A stretch of DNA of 64,000 nucleotides from G963665495 sp963665495 (GTDB lineage: Bacteria > Desulfobacterota > Desulfovibrionia > Desulfovibrionales > Desulfovibrionaceae). Below the pieces are notes generated by a model. The model did not search any database. It was given only the letters and a program-made list of their open reading frames with translations, and was not told the DNA's origin. Location of the stretch: contig OY762289.1 of NCBI GenBank assembly GCA_963665495.1, forward strand, positions 930,001-994,000, written 5' to 3'. The translations under genes were made by a program, and so were the position numbers. Shown one piece after another: positions 14,805-23,691 of the stretch (positions within the stretch are counted from its first letter, which is position 1; the number at the start of each line of letters is the position of its first letter).

Positions 14805-15173
14805 TTATCCGACAAGCTCGCGGATGGTATCCAGCAAAGCGTCTATGTCCAGAGGTTTCTGAAACGTTTTATGGGCGCCGAACATCTGGGCGAGTTCAAG
14901 GTTGCAGCCTGGTGAAATGGAGGGCGCACCTCCGGAGATGGCGATGATTTTGACGTCGTCTTTGGTCTTTTTCAATTCCGTAATCAGGCCGAGGCCTTCT
15001 TTTTCGGGCATGAGAATGTCCGTTATAATCAGATCCGGTGCAACGCTGCCGTATTTTTCAAGCGCGTCGTTCCCGTTTTCCGCCACAGCGGTTTCGAATC
15101 CTTCCAGCTTGAGGGTTTCCTCCAGCATGGACCGGATTTGCGGGTCGTCTTCAACGATAAGTATTTTTGTCAT
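14805..15173 (-). CDS. Single-domain response regulator (CheY-like), 122 aa
   Basis: A receiver domain with no output domain. The acidic pair is in ILIVEDDPQ, the phosphoacceptor Asp in DLIITDILMP (about residue 53), the conserved Ser in IIAISGG and the Lys in FQKPL. All residues for phosphorylation are present. It is the third gene of a unit with the hybrid kinase and the paralogous regulator at 15211, 37 bp away. Probably receives phosphate from that kinase and acts by protein contact or as a phosphate sink or shuttle. Confidence 0.93.
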   Translation of the reverse strand: MTKILIVEDDPQIRSMLEETLKLEGFETAVAENGNDALEKYGSVAPDLIITDILMPEKEGLGLITELKKTKDDVKIIAISGGAPSISPGCNLELAQMFGAHKTFQKPLDIDALLDTIRELVG

Positions 15174-15210
15174 AAAGTGTCCTTTGGTCGTACGTACGCG
15201 GGGCTATGAC

Positions 15211-15585
15211 TCAGGCCGTTTGTAACAGCTCCTCAATGGAAGAGAGCAACTGCGCCACGTCAACAGGCTTATGAAACGTCCGGACCGCTCCCAATGCGTC
15301 TGCAGTGCCGAGAAGGTAATCACCCCGGATGTTCGGGCTGCCGCCGGAAATGGCGATGATTTTGACGGAGGGGCAGTCCCGTCTGAGCATATGAATGGTT
15401 TCCACGCCGTCCTGTTCGGGCATGATGATATCTGTGATGACCAGATCCGCCGGGTGTTCGCGAAAAAGTGCGACGCCTTCTTTTCCGTTGGCAGCCTCGG
15501 CAACTTCGTATCCTTCCTGGACCAGTGTTTCGCGCAGCATGGCGCGGACCTGGTGGTCATCTTCGACAAGAATTATTCTGGGCAT
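15211..15585 (-). CDS. Single-domain response regulator (CheY-like), 124 aa
   Basis: Receiver domain only: IILVEDDHQ, DLVITDIIMP (phosphoacceptor Asp about residue 53), IIAISGGS and FHKPV are all intact. Close paralogue of the 14805 regulator, sharing the IIAISGG segment and a longer loop after it, which suggests tandem duplication. Its start overlaps the end of the hybrid kinase gene by 13 bp, so translation is coupled and the pair is almost certainly functional partners in a phosphorelay. Confidence 0.93.
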   Translation of the reverse strand: MPRIILVEDDHQVRAMLRETLVQEGYEVAEAANGKEGVALFREHPADLVITDIIMPEQDGVETIHMLRRDCPSVKIIAISGGSPNIRGDYLLGTADALGAVRTFHKPVDVAQLLSSIEELLQTA

Positions 15586-18497
15586 GGTTCCTCCCTTTGC
15601 GAGCGACTGTCCAAAACCTGGCGTATGGCCTGTGCAAGCTGTTCTTCTACCACTGGTTTCATGATAAACTCGGCAATGCCCAATTGTTTGGCCGTATCAG
15701 ATGATACGGACTCGGAATACCCTGTGAGAAGGATTATAGGTGTCCTCGGACTGTGGGCAAGAATTCGCTGCGCCAGTTCCGTCCCGGTGATGTGGGGCAT
15801 GGTCTGGTCGGTTATCACCAGATCGAAAGGCGGATTGGATTCCTGAAATTTCTGCAACGCCTGCTGTGGCGAAGTCACGGCCGTTACCACGTATCCGAGC
15901 TGCGAGAGCATGTCCCCGGCCATTTGCACGAGGAGTTCCTCATCATCCACAAAAAGAATGCGTTCGTTGCCCCTCGGTGAGGGTTGGCAGGAACCTTCAT
16001 CCATCAGGGACAGATCTTCAAGTTTTGGCAGCAGAACGGTAAAGGTGGTGCCCACGCCCACGACGCTGTCCACTTTAATGGTTCCGCCATGGCTTCGGAC
16101 GATGCCGTGCACCACCGAAAGCCCCATGCCGGTACCTTCTCCGGGTTTTTTGGTCGTGAAAAAGGGGTCGAATATCTGTTCGATGATGGCATTGTCAATG
16201 CCGTGGCCCGTATCGCTGACCCGGATCTCCAGGTAATTGCCGCTGGTCAGGCTCGGGTCCTTGCGGGTCTCTTCACTGGTGACGGTTACTTCCGCAAGCG
16301 ACATCTGCAGAATGCCGCCGCCTTCCTGCATGGAGTGGGCCGCGTTGGTGCAGAGGTTCATCAATACCTGGTGAAATTGAATCGGATCTCCCAGCACGGT
16401 GTCGCCGTTTTCCGAGAGCGTATCCGGAACGGAAATGCGGATGTCGATGGTGGTCGGAAGAGTGGCTCTGAGCAGCTTGCCGATCTCTTTGAACAGCAGC
16501 GAGAGTTTGACCGGCTTTTTTTCCTGCTCCGTCTGGCGGCTGAAAGTGAGAATCTGCCGGACGAGATCCGAAGCCCGCATCCCGGCCGATTGCACCTGCT
16601 TGAGGTATTCTTCGACCTTGCTTCCCGGTTCGGCCTGTTTGAGCGCAAGGCGGATGAAGCCGAGAATGGCGAAAATCATGTTGTTGAAATCATGAGCAAT
16701 GCCGCCGGCAAGGGTTCCGAGAGCCTGGATCTTCTGAGCCTGGCGGATGTGCTTTTCCAGGCGCGCCCGCTCCATTTCAGCTTCTTTGCGCTCGGTGATG
16801 TCCACAGCCACTCCCAGAATCTGATCCTTTCCGGTCAGGGGAAGTTTGGTGGTGGCGTGCCAGCGTTTTCTGCCGTGCGCATCGGTGAGGACGCGCTGCG
16901 GAATGAAGATGGGTTGCTGCGAGTCCAGAACTTCCAGGTCCTCTGCCCGGAACAGGTAGGTTTCATCTTCATGCGGGTTGAAATCCTGGCCGGTTTTGCC
17001 GATCATTTTCGTCGGAGAGGAACCGTAGACCTCGGCCATGGCTTTGTTGACCATTACAAAACGGCCCTCGCGGTCCTTGACAAAAATGGGGCTGGGGACG
17101 GTGTCGATGATCTGGTGCAGAAAATCCTGGTTTTCCTGCAATTCCCGTTCGGCCCGTTTGCGGTCTGTAACATCGACCAGCGAAACCAGCACCTTGCTCA
17201 GGGTGTCTTCGTATCCGGGCGCCACATTCAGGTGCAGGGAAAAGTGTTTTTCGTTACCTGCCAGGGTGCGTCGCGCGGTTTCACATTCAAACAGGACCTT
17301 GCCGCTGGTCAGAGCTATGATTTCCTGCTTGAACAATTCGCAGGCGTTTTCCGTGAGCATGGAGGGGAAGTTCTGCAACAGCTGGGCCTTGTCTTCGGCC
17401 TCAAACACTTCCAGGGTGGCCTTGTTGACGTCGAGAATGCCCACAAGTTCGGCACATCTGCTCAGTTCGTCCGGATGTTCCTCGAAATAGGCGTCGAGAT
17501 TCTCCACACCTGATTCATGCAGTCGGTCGACGTATTCTTTGATTCTGGAAAGATCCTCCTCCCACAGAGAAATGGGAGAATCCTCGAACAGTGACCGGTA
17601 GCGCGCCTCGCTTTCCCCCAGGGCTCCTTGGGCCATTCGGCGACGGGTGATGTCCCTGCCCACGGCCTGGTATTCGACGAGTTTTCCGGAGTTGTCGAAA
17701 ATGGCTCTGTGGGTCCAGTGTTGCCAGCGGATTTCCCCGGACTCCATGATGATTTTGTGTTCAAACGCGGTGACCGGGTTGTCTTGTGTCAGTTGGGAGA
17801 TATGATAGTTGATCCGGAGGATGTCGTCTTCGGGAATATGCGGAATGAAGTTTTTGTTGATCAGCTCGCGCCGGTCTTTGCCGAAATAGCGTGCATAGGC
17901 ATCATTGACGTACGACAGGCGTCCGTCGGGCAGGTAGCGGCAGATCAGCTCGGTCTGGTCTTCCAGAATGGCCTTGTACCGGGCTTCGCTCTCGCGCAGG
18001 GCTTTTATGGCTTTTTCGCCCTCGGAAATATTTCGGCTAAACGCTCCCACCCGGATCGCATTAAGGCGGGGATCGAAACAGGGCACCAGGCGATGCCCGT
18101 AAGTGACGCCCTTGTACTCGTCCTTGAACTGGATCGGCTTGCGCGTTTCAACCGCCTGCTCCACCCAGGCCTTGCGGGTGGGAACCAGCTCTTCCGGAAG
18201 AAAATTGTATATCGGTTGCCCGATCAGCTGGTCGGACGGGCGGCGCAGGCGCAACGCCCCCGTTTCATTTATGGCGAGCACGGTCCCGGCGGGGTCCATC
18301 ACCAGCACCGTGTCGGAAGCGGCATTGAGCAACGCTCTGGCGAGAAGTTTGTATTCGGCAAGTTCGTCTTTAATCCGCTCATTGCCGCTCAACGCGTTCT
18401 CAAACTCCTCGACGCGGTTGCGCAGGTCTTCCAACTCCTGGAGGAGTTCTTCCTGATTCGTGACTGGTGTTCCGTTCACATTTCCCTCAAGTCCCAT
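15573..18497 (-). CDS. Four-PAS hybrid sensor histidine kinase with C-terminal receiver, 974 aa
   Basis: Senses a cytoplasmic signal and autophosphorylates. From the N-terminus: a coiled coil, then four PAS/PAC modules (about 45-155, 170-290, 300-455, 465-590), a HisKA segment with IQALGTLAGGIAHDFNNM (His about 600), an HATPase domain with the N-box FHQVLMNLCTNAAHSM (about 715) and G-boxes, and a receiver (about 840-965) with DLVITDQTMP as phosphoacceptor site. No transmembrane segment, so soluble. The start at ATG 18497 has no good ribosome-binding site; an upstream TTG (18536) is the alternative. Cotranscribed with two receivers. Confidence 0.93.
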   Translation of the reverse strand: MGLEGNVNGTPVTNQEELLQELEDLRNRVEEFENALSGNERIKDELAEYKLLARALLNAASDTVLVMDPAGTVLAINETGALRLRRPSDQLIGQPIYNFLPEELVPTRKAWVEQAVETRKPIQFKDEYKGVTYGHRLVPCFDPRLNAIRVGAFSRNISEGEKAIKALRESEARYKAILEDQTELICRYLPDGRLSYVNDAYARYFGKDRRELINKNFIPHIPEDDILRINYHISQLTQDNPVTAFEHKIIMESGEIRWQHWTHRAIFDNSGKLVEYQAVGRDITRRRMAQGALGESEARYRSLFEDSPISLWEEDLSRIKEYVDRLHESGVENLDAYFEEHPDELSRCAELVGILDVNKATLEVFEAEDKAQLLQNFPSMLTENACELFKQEIIALTSGKVLFECETARRTLAGNEKHFSLHLNVAPGYEDTLSKVLVSLVDVTDRKRAERELQENQDFLHQIIDTVPSPIFVKDREGRFVMVNKAMAEVYGSSPTKMIGKTGQDFNPHEDETYLFRAEDLEVLDSQQPIFIPQRVLTDAHGRKRWHATTKLPLTGKDQILGVAVDITERKEAEMERARLEKHIRQAQKIQALGTLAGGIAHDFNNMIFAILGFIRLALKQAEPGSKVEEYLKQVQSAGMRASDLVRQILTFSRQTEQEKKPVKLSLLFKEIGKLLRATLPTTIDIRISVPDTLSENGDTVLGDPIQFHQVLMNLCTNAAHSMQEGGGILQMSLAEVTVTSEETRKDPSLTSGNYLEIRVSDTGHGIDNAIIEQIFDPFFTTKKPGEGTGMGLSVVHGIVRSHGGTIKVDSVVGVGTTFTVLLPKLEDLSLMDEGSCQPSPRGNERILFVDDEELLVQMAGDMLSQLGYVVTAVTSPQQALQKFQESNPPFDLVITDQTMPHITGTELAQRILAHSPRTPIILLTGYSESVSSDTAKQLGIAEFIMKPVVEEQLAQAIRQVLDSRSQREEPCPE

Positions 18498-18569
18498 GTA
18501 TATGAATGGCTCATGTATTTTTATACTGTAGCGCAAGAAAAAAGCAAGGGGAGCCCGGAAAACTTGTGC

Positions 18570-18794
18570 CTATCGGTGCAACTTTTTTAGTATTTTTGAA
18601 AGAAATTGTTTGCTGATGTATTTACTTGTCATTTTATATGCTATCAGCAGGATGATAATCCCCCCTACCGCAATAAGCATAGGGAGGGCCTGATCCCAGT
18701 GATCCCAAATGGTACCCTGTTCAACCTTTTGAGGTTCTTTGAAAAAATTAGGGTTTTCCACCAATTGTGCGATAAAACGGACGTACGTGTCCAT
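18570..18794 (-). CDS. Small membrane protein of unknown function, 74 aa
   Basis: Starts MDTYVRFIAQLVENPNFF, followed by a hydrophilic stretch and one transmembrane helix (MLIAVGGIIILLIAYKM, about residues 40-57) and a basic tail ending KILKKLHR, so it is probably anchored with its tail in the cytoplasm. ATG 18794 is preferred because GGGAG lies about 9 nt upstream; an ATG at 18833 would add 13 residues. It precedes the hybrid kinase gene by 72 bp in the same direction. Family not recognised. Confidence 0.55.
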   Translation of the reverse strand: MDTYVRFIAQLVENPNFFKEPQKVEQGTIWDHWDQALPMLIAVGGIIILLIAYKMTSKYISKQFLSKILKKLHR

Positions 18795-18996
18795 GAAATT
18801 TGCTCCCGTTGAGGCGGGTCCTGCGTGTGCCATGCCCTTTGCAAGAAAAAGTATAATGGCAAAGGGGTAGTTGGCAAGACCGGATATCCCCGGAAATGGC
18901 TATAACGGGCAGCTGTGAACAGGACACTTTCGTCACAAGGTGTTTTAACGTACTGTGGCGGCAATACGACGCAAAATCCCAGAACAAGGAGGCCGC

Positions 18997-21129
18997 ATGC
19001 TGCTGAACGAGCACCTGAGTAAAGCGCTGTTTGCCGAGGCGGGCGTGGAAACGCCGTCCGGCATGTTGGTCCGGCATACGCAATTGGAAATCCGGCCGGA
19101 TTTCGCTCCCCCCTGGATGTGCAAAGCCCTGGTCCTCGCCGGCGGAAGGGGCAAGGCGGGCGGTATTTTGCGGGCTGATACGCAGCAGGAACTCCGCGAT
19201 GTCTGTGACCGGCTTTTCGCCATGAGCATAAAGGGCGAAAAAGTGCAGATGCTGCGGATAGAGCCCGCGGTGCAGCATACGCGCGAGGCCTATTTGTCCA
19301 TTGCCCTGTCGCGGACGCGCGAACGTTTTGTGCTCACAACCGAAGCCCAGGGCGGCATGCATGTCGAACAGGCCAGCGTGCAGGGCGCTGCCAGGGCGGC
19401 GGGGCCGCTCGTGCAGGATATCGCTCCCGCGGCCGGTTTGCTTGATCACCAGATTCGCGCAGCGTTTTTTCATATCATCGGTTCTGACAGCTTTCGCAAA
19501 GAATCCCTGGAGCGTTTTCAGCGACTCGTACGCAATCTGTACGGCGCGGTAACCGGCTACGGTCTGCTGTTGGCCGAGATCAATCCCTTGATCTACACGG
19601 ATGACGGGCGCTGGATGGCACTGGATGCCAAAGTGGAGGTGGACGATAATACGCTGGCCATTCGTCCCGACCTGGAGCGGTTTTACGAGCCCCTGCATAT
19701 GTCCCATGAGGAGAACGAAGCACGCCGGGCCGGGTTGAGCTACGTCGAGCTTAAAGGCTGGGTAGGCGTTATGGCCAACGGCGCGGGACTGGCCATGTCC
19801 ACCATGGATCTGCTGAATTTTTCCGGACTGCCTGCCGCCAATTTCATGGACCTGGGCGGCGCCGCGGACGAAGCCCGGATGCGTCAGGCTCTGGACCTGC
19901 TGTTTTCCTGTCCTGGTGTCGAAGTCGTATTCATGAATCTGTTCGGAGGCATCGTTTCCTGCGAGGCCGTGGCCCGCGCCCTGACTCAGGCGCTGGGCCA
20001 GGAGGAACCGCCCAAACCCATGGTCGTGCGCATGGACGGGCATGGCGCTAGCGCGGGCATCCGGCGTATCGAGGAGGCAGGATACCGTTCAGTACGGACT
20101 GTCCCCGATGTTCCTGATGCGTTGGCGGCCTTGCGAGAGCTTGCTCCCGCGGGCGCGGACATCCAGCCCATGGCTCAGGACAGGCCGGTGGTGGAGACCG
20201 TCAACGCCGCCGTGGCGGCCGTTAAGCGTGTTTCCCACTGTGAACAGGCCTCGTTGCTTGATCTTCGGGCGGATATGCAGGTGCTGGTGCAGGGCATTAC
20301 CGGCCGGGCCGCCGGTCTGCATGTGGAAAAAATGCTCGAATATGGCACCCGCCTGGTGGCGGGAGTTACACCTTTCAAAGGTGGTCAGGAAGTGCAGGGC
20401 GTGCCGGTTTACAACACGGTCAGTCAGGCCAAACGAGAACATCCTGGCATAGAAGCCTCGATCATCTTTGTCCCGGCAAAGGCCGCGGCGGAAGCCATTC
20501 TGGAAGCCGCTTCCAACGATATCCGGCTGATCGTCTGCATCACCGAAGGCATCCCGCAGCAGGAAATGCTCATGGTTCGCGACGTGCTCAGTCATACGCG
20601 CAGCGTTCTGATCGGGCCGAATACGCCGGGTGTCATTGCGCCGGGCAAGGTTAAGATCGGCATCATGCCGGCCATGGCCTTTGCCCCCGGGCCAGTGGCC
20701 GTGTTTTCCCGCAGCGGTACGCTGACCTATGAGGTGGCGGACCGGTTGGGCAAGGCCGGGCTGGGGCAGTCGCTCTGCGTGGGCATCGGCGGCGATCCTA
20801 TGATCGGTACCAGCTTTGCGCGGCTGATGGAAAACGCCGGCAGAGATCCGGAGACCAAAGCCGTGGTGGTGCTGGGAGAAATCGGCGGTCAGGCTGAAGA
20901 GGACCTGGCGGCCTACGTACGGGAAACAGGTTTTTCCAAACCGCTGTTCGCCTTCATTGCCGGACGTACGGCCCCTCCTGGTAAAAGGCTTGGCCATGCC
21001 GGAGCCATTCTGGACGGCGTCCGCGGGGTGGAGTCCAAGCTCGAAGCGCTGGCGTCCGCGGGTTTTACCATTTGCCGGGATATTACCACCCTGCCTGGGA
21101 TGATCCGGAAACGGATCACGGTGTCATAA
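18997..21129 (+). CDS. Fused succinyl-CoA synthetase (beta-alpha), 710 aa
   Basis: ADP-forming acyl-CoA ligase joining succinate (or a related acid) and CoA with ATP formation or use. The first about 390 residues are the SucC-like ATP-grasp beta subunit (LLAEINPLIYTDDGRWMALD, FMDLGGAADEARM, FMNLFGGIVSCEAVA). The rest is the SucD-like alpha subunit: VQGITGRAAGLHVEKMLEYG binds CoA and KRLGHAGAILDG contains the phosphohistidine. Normal enzymes have separate subunits, so this is a natural fusion. AAGGAGG precedes ATG 18997; a longer frame starting at 18955 lacks such a site. Substrate could differ from succinate. Confidence 0.85.
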   Translation: MLLNEHLSKALFAEAGVETPSGMLVRHTQLEIRPDFAPPWMCKALVLAGGRGKAGGILRADTQQELRDVCDRLFAMSIKGEKVQMLRIEPAVQHTREAYLSIALSRTRERFVLTTEAQGGMHVEQASVQGAARAAGPLVQDIAPAAGLLDHQIRAAFFHIIGSDSFRKESLERFQRLVRNLYGAVTGYGLLLAEINPLIYTDDGRWMALDAKVEVDDNTLAIRPDLERFYEPLHMSHEENEARRAGLSYVELKGWVGVMANGAGLAMSTMDLLNFSGLPAANFMDLGGAADEARMRQALDLLFSCPGVEVVFMNLFGGIVSCEAVARALTQALGQEEPPKPMVVRMDGHGASAGIRRIEEAGYRSVRTVPDVPDALAALRELAPAGADIQPMAQDRPVVETVNAAVAAVKRVSHCEQASLLDLRADMQVLVQGITGRAAGLHVEKMLEYGTRLVAGVTPFKGGQEVQGVPVYNTVSQAKREHPGIEASIIFVPAKAAAEAILEAASNDIRLIVCITEGIPQQEMLMVRDVLSHTRSVLIGPNTPGVIAPGKVKIGIMPAMAFAPGPVAVFSRSGTLTYEVADRLGKAGLGQSLCVGIGGDPMIGTSFARLMENAGRDPETKAVVVLGEIGGQAEEDLAAYVRETGFSKPLFAFIAGRTAPPGKRLGHAGAILDGVRGVESKLEALASAGFTICRDITTLPGMIRKRITVS

Positions 21130-21251
21130 AACAGCATCGCATGCTTAAAGAACTTTCCGGAAAAGATCGAATGCACAGGGTTTACGCTTGTGCATTGTCC
21201 CGGAGGTGATTACCATCGGGGTATCTTGAAGAAGAAAAGGATGGTTAAGCC

Positions 21252-21431
21252 ATGGAATGGAGTGAAGTGATTTTGGCGGTTGTGGTGTTGCTGGTGGTAA
21301 CTCTGGGAGCCCATTTCGGCATCAAATTTCTCGGTGTCACCGAAGAGCAGGTGAAGAACAATTCCTGCACCAATTGTCCCTCCGCCGGGGGCTGCAAGGA
21401 GCAGTACTCCAATAAGCAGTGTCATCCCTAA
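21252..21431 (+). CDS. Small cysteine-rich membrane protein, 59 aa
   Basis: One N-terminal transmembrane helix (VILAVVVLLVVTLGAHFG) followed by a short tail with four cysteines in CTNCPSAGGCKEQYSNKQC. AAGGATGG lies about 10 nt before the ATG, and a terminator follows directly, so it forms a clean small unit after sucCD. The tail recalls FeoB-associated Cys-rich membrane proteins, but no feoB is nearby. It could bind a metal or FeS cluster at the membrane, which is inference. Confidence 0.65.
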   Translation: MEWSEVILAVVVLLVVTLGAHFGIKFLGVTEEQVKNNSCTNCPSAGGCKEQYSNKQCHP

Positions 21432-21445
21432 GCCAAAGTAATTCA

Positions 21446-21480
21446 AGGCGGTCCGTAATTTCTGCGGACCGCCTCATTCT
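21446..21480. terminator. Bidirectional terminator between small Cys protein and ilvN
   Basis: AGGCGGTCCG (21446) pairs with CGGACCGCCT (21465-21474) over 10 bp around TAATTTCTG, followed by CATTCT. It lies 14 bp from the plus-strand stop and 13 bp from the end of ilvN on the other strand, so it probably serves both transcripts. Confidence 0.8.
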
Positions 21481-21487
21481 CTGAAAA

Positions 21488-21766
21488 CTACCCCCGGAGC
21501 ACCTGTTCCGGATCAAACAGCTCGGGCGCAATATCCGTCCGCAGTTTGACTTCTCTGACGTCGTGCAAGCGTTCCAGTTCCTTGAGACATTGCTCCAGAC
21601 GTCTGTCTTCCTGCACCATCAGAAACATCCGGCTTTCCGTGCCGTCTCCAAGAGCGCCGCAAAGGATGCCTTCCAGATTGAAGGCACGGCGCGAGAACAG
21701 GCTGGTGATATGTGTCATCACGCCCGGGTGATTGTGCACGGTCAGTTCGATAACGGGATTACGCAT
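21488..21766 (-). CDS. ilvN: Acetolactate synthase small (regulatory) subunit
   Basis: ACT-domain subunit that stimulates the catalytic subunit and mediates feedback inhibition by branched-chain amino acids, usually valine. It begins VIELTVHNHPGVMTHITSLFSRRAFNLEGI with the ACT ligand-binding glycine region, and at 92 aa it matches the short IlvN form rather than the longer IlvH type. It overlaps ilvB by 8 bp with CGGAGG in front, so translation is coupled and stoichiometry is shared. Controlled by the attenuator upstream of ilvB. Confidence 0.93.
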   Translation of the reverse strand: MRNPVIELTVHNHPGVMTHITSLFSRRAFNLEGILCGALGDGTESRMFLMVQEDRRLEQCLKELERLHDVREVKLRTDIAPELFDPEQVLRG

Positions 21767-23438
21767 GGCACGTACCTCCGATCATTTCGCGGTTGGCGGC
21801 GCCGGGAGGCACCATGGGGAATACGTTTTCCTGCCAGGCCAGGGGCGCGTCGATGACGCACGGACCGGGGGATTCCAGAGCTTCCAGAATGGCCTGTTCG
21901 GGATCCTGCGCGAGATTCAGATTCACGCCGCGAATGCCGAACGCCATGGCCAGCTGGGCGAAATCCGGCACCACGTCGAAGCGCGAAGCAAACGTCCGGT
22001 CTCCGTAAAAAAGCTCCTGCTGCTGCCGGACCAGTCCGAGATGGCCGTTGTTGCAGATAAAGATCTTCACGGGCAGTTGCAGCTCGGCCAGGGTGGCCAG
22101 CTCCTGCAGGTTCATCATGAACGAACCGTCCCCGCTGACGCAAAGCACCGGGCGTCCGGGAGCGGCCAGAGCGGCGCCCAGGGCCGCGGGCAAGCCGAAG
22201 CCCATGGTGCCCAGTCCGCCAGATGTCAGCAGCGTACGCGGACGGGTAAAGGGATAGCTCTGCGCCACCCACATCTGGTGCTGGCCAACGTCCGTGGTCA
22301 CGATGGTCTCCGGAGAGAGACGCTCGGCCAGCCAGGGCATCAGGCGCAGCGGGTGCAGCGGGTCGGCCGGAGCCTGTTGCTCGGGGTAGGCGGATTTGAA
22401 GTCCGCGACGCGGCAGGACCATTCCGTACGCTTGCGCTCGCCGAGCAGCGGAAGCAGGCGGCTCAGGCAGTCGCAGACATCTCCGCAGACCGAAAGCGAG
22501 GCGGGTTTGATTTTGTCGATTTCGCTGCGGTCGATGTCTACATGGGCGATACGCGCTTTGGGGCACATTTCATCGGCCTTGCCCGTGGCGCGATCGTCGA
22601 AGCGAACACCCAGGGCTATCAGCAGATCGGTTTCCTCCAGGATGAGGTTGGTGGACTGTCTGCCGTGCATGCCCAGCATGCCCAGATACAGCGGATCATC
22701 CGCTGGAAAGGCGCCCAGCCCCATGAGCGTGCAGGCCACGGGAATGGACTGCAGACGTGCCAGTTCGCGGAGCTGTTCCGTGCAGCCCGAGGCGATGATG
22801 CCGCCACCCACGTACAATACGGGCCGTTCCGCCTCGGCCAGCATCTGCCGCAAGCGGAGAATGTCCGTGTCCTTGCAGACCATACGCGGGGCCGGCCGGG
22901 CCGGTTCGGGCCATTCTTCCACACGGATGCACTGGGTCTGGACGTCTTTGGGCACGTCCACCACAACCGGGCCGGGGCGGCCGGATTCGGCTATTTCAAA
23001 GGCCTTGGGAATGATTTTGAGCAGGTCTTCGGTGTTGTGGACGAAAAAATTGTGTTTGGTGATGGGAATGGTCAGCCCGTAGGTATCCACCTCCTGAAAG
23101 GCGTCCGTACCGATCATGGGGCGTGAGACCTGGCCGGTAATGGCCACCAGGGGGATGGAATCAAGTTTTGCGTCGGCAATGGCCGTGAGCAGATTGGTGG
23201 CGCCGGGGCCGGACGTGGCCAGGCAGACCGCGGCCTTGCCGCTAACCCGGGCCATGCCCTGGGCGAGAAAGCCCGCCCCTTGTTCGTGCCGGGTCAGAAC
23301 ATGCTTGATGGAGCTGTCCCGCAACGCGTCGTAGATGGGCAGGGACGTGCCGCCGGGTATGCCGGCGACCGTGGTGATTCCCTGGCGTTCGAGCAGCTTG
23401 ATGATGATCTCCGCGCCGGAATATTCCTGATATTCCAT
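21759..23438 (-). CDS. ilvB: Acetolactate synthase large subunit
   Basis: Thiamine-diphosphate enzyme condensing two pyruvates (or pyruvate and 2-oxobutyrate) to acetohydroxy acids, the first common step of Val, Leu and Ile synthesis. The N-terminal domain has GIPGGTSLPIYDAL and the catalytic Glu region TRHEQGAGFLAQGMARVSGK; the middle is FAD-binding; the C-terminal ThDP motif GDGSFMMNLQEL through NNGHLG lies about residues 435-465. 559 aa is full length. AAAGGAGG precedes the ATG. Expression is set by the valine-rich leader and terminator directly upstream. Confidence 0.97.
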   Translation of the reverse strand: MEYQEYSGAEIIIKLLERQGITTVAGIPGGTSLPIYDALRDSSIKHVLTRHEQGAGFLAQGMARVSGKAAVCLATSGPGATNLLTAIADAKLDSIPLVAITGQVSRPMIGTDAFQEVDTYGLTIPITKHNFFVHNTEDLLKIIPKAFEIAESGRPGPVVVDVPKDVQTQCIRVEEWPEPARPAPRMVCKDTDILRLRQMLAEAERPVLYVGGGIIASGCTEQLRELARLQSIPVACTLMGLGAFPADDPLYLGMLGMHGRQSTNLILEETDLLIALGVRFDDRATGKADEMCPKARIAHVDIDRSEIDKIKPASLSVCGDVCDCLSRLLPLLGERKRTEWSCRVADFKSAYPEQQAPADPLHPLRLMPWLAERLSPETIVTTDVGQHQMWVAQSYPFTRPRTLLTSGGLGTMGFGLPAALGAALAAPGRPVLCVSGDGSFMMNLQELATLAELQLPVKIFICNNGHLGLVRQQQELFYGDRTFASRFDVVPDFAQLAMAFGIRGVNLNLAQDPEQAILEALESPGPCVIDAPLAWQENVFPMVPPGAANREMIGGTCHA

Positions 23439-23482
23439 GATGCCATCCTCCTTTGTAGGCTTAATGAACGTGTGTACGTACC

Positions 23483-23520
23483 AAATAAAAACCCCCCTGC
23501 CGGCTGCGCCGGCAGGGGGG
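23483..23520 (-). terminator. ilvBN attenuator terminator
   Basis: On the minus strand CCCCCCTGCCGGC, a GCA loop and GCCGGCAGGGGGG form a perfect 13-bp stem followed by TTTTTATTT: an ideal intrinsic terminator between the leader peptide and ilvB. Loop-side bases GGCGCAGC (23503-23510) are exactly complementary to GCTGCGCC (23551-23558) near the leader stop codon, giving a possible antiterminator. Confidence 0.92.
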
Positions 23521-23546
23521 TTGGACTCGTCTAGTCGTAGCCTACC

Positions 23547-23654
23547 TCAGGGCGCAGCGCGTAAATGCCCGCTAACTACTACAACGACGACGACTACTAC
23601 GACTAGGAGGCTGCGAAAGGACAGCAATGATGTAGTGTGGTCGTGTGCGTGCAT
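23547..23654 (-). CDS. ilvL: ilvBN leader peptide with ten consecutive valines, 35 aa
   Basis: ATG 23654 after an AGGA site begins a 35-codon frame reading MHAHDHTTSLLSFRSLL, then ten Val codons (23574-23603), then SGHLRAAP and TGA. It ends 26 nt before the attenuator hairpin. Leu-Leu followed by Val x10 is the composition expected for a peptide that measures charged Val-tRNA (and Leu-tRNA). A stalled ribosome would cover CTAGTCGTAG (23597-23606), which otherwise pairs with CTACGACTAG (23531-23540), and leave GCTGCGCC near the stop free to open the terminator. The mechanism is inferred from pairing; the peptide is plain in the sequence. Confidence 0.9.
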   Translation of the reverse strand: MHAHDHTTSLLSFRSLLVVVVVVVVVVSGHLRAAP

Positions 23655-23691
23655 TGGTACTGTTTCCTGAGATAAATTAATGTGTCCAAGT

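Noticed and set aside
15984..17513. Long open frame antisense to the hybrid histidine kinase
   Set aside because: It mirrors a multi-domain kinase with intact motifs; the translation has no recognisable domain and simply reflects third-position GC bias.
18748..20043. 431-aa frame antisense to the SucCD fusion
   Set aside because: No ribosome-binding site or domain; overlaps a well-supported catalytic region.
21732..23126. 464-aa frame antisense to ilvB
   Set aside because: ilvB motifs are unambiguous on the other strand; the antisense product is Gly/His/Gln-rich low-complexity shadow sequence.
23571..23606. ACG/ACT-rich stretch resembling a microsatellite
   Set aside because: Read on the minus strand it is the Leu/Val codon run of the ilv leader peptide, so it is functional coding sequence.
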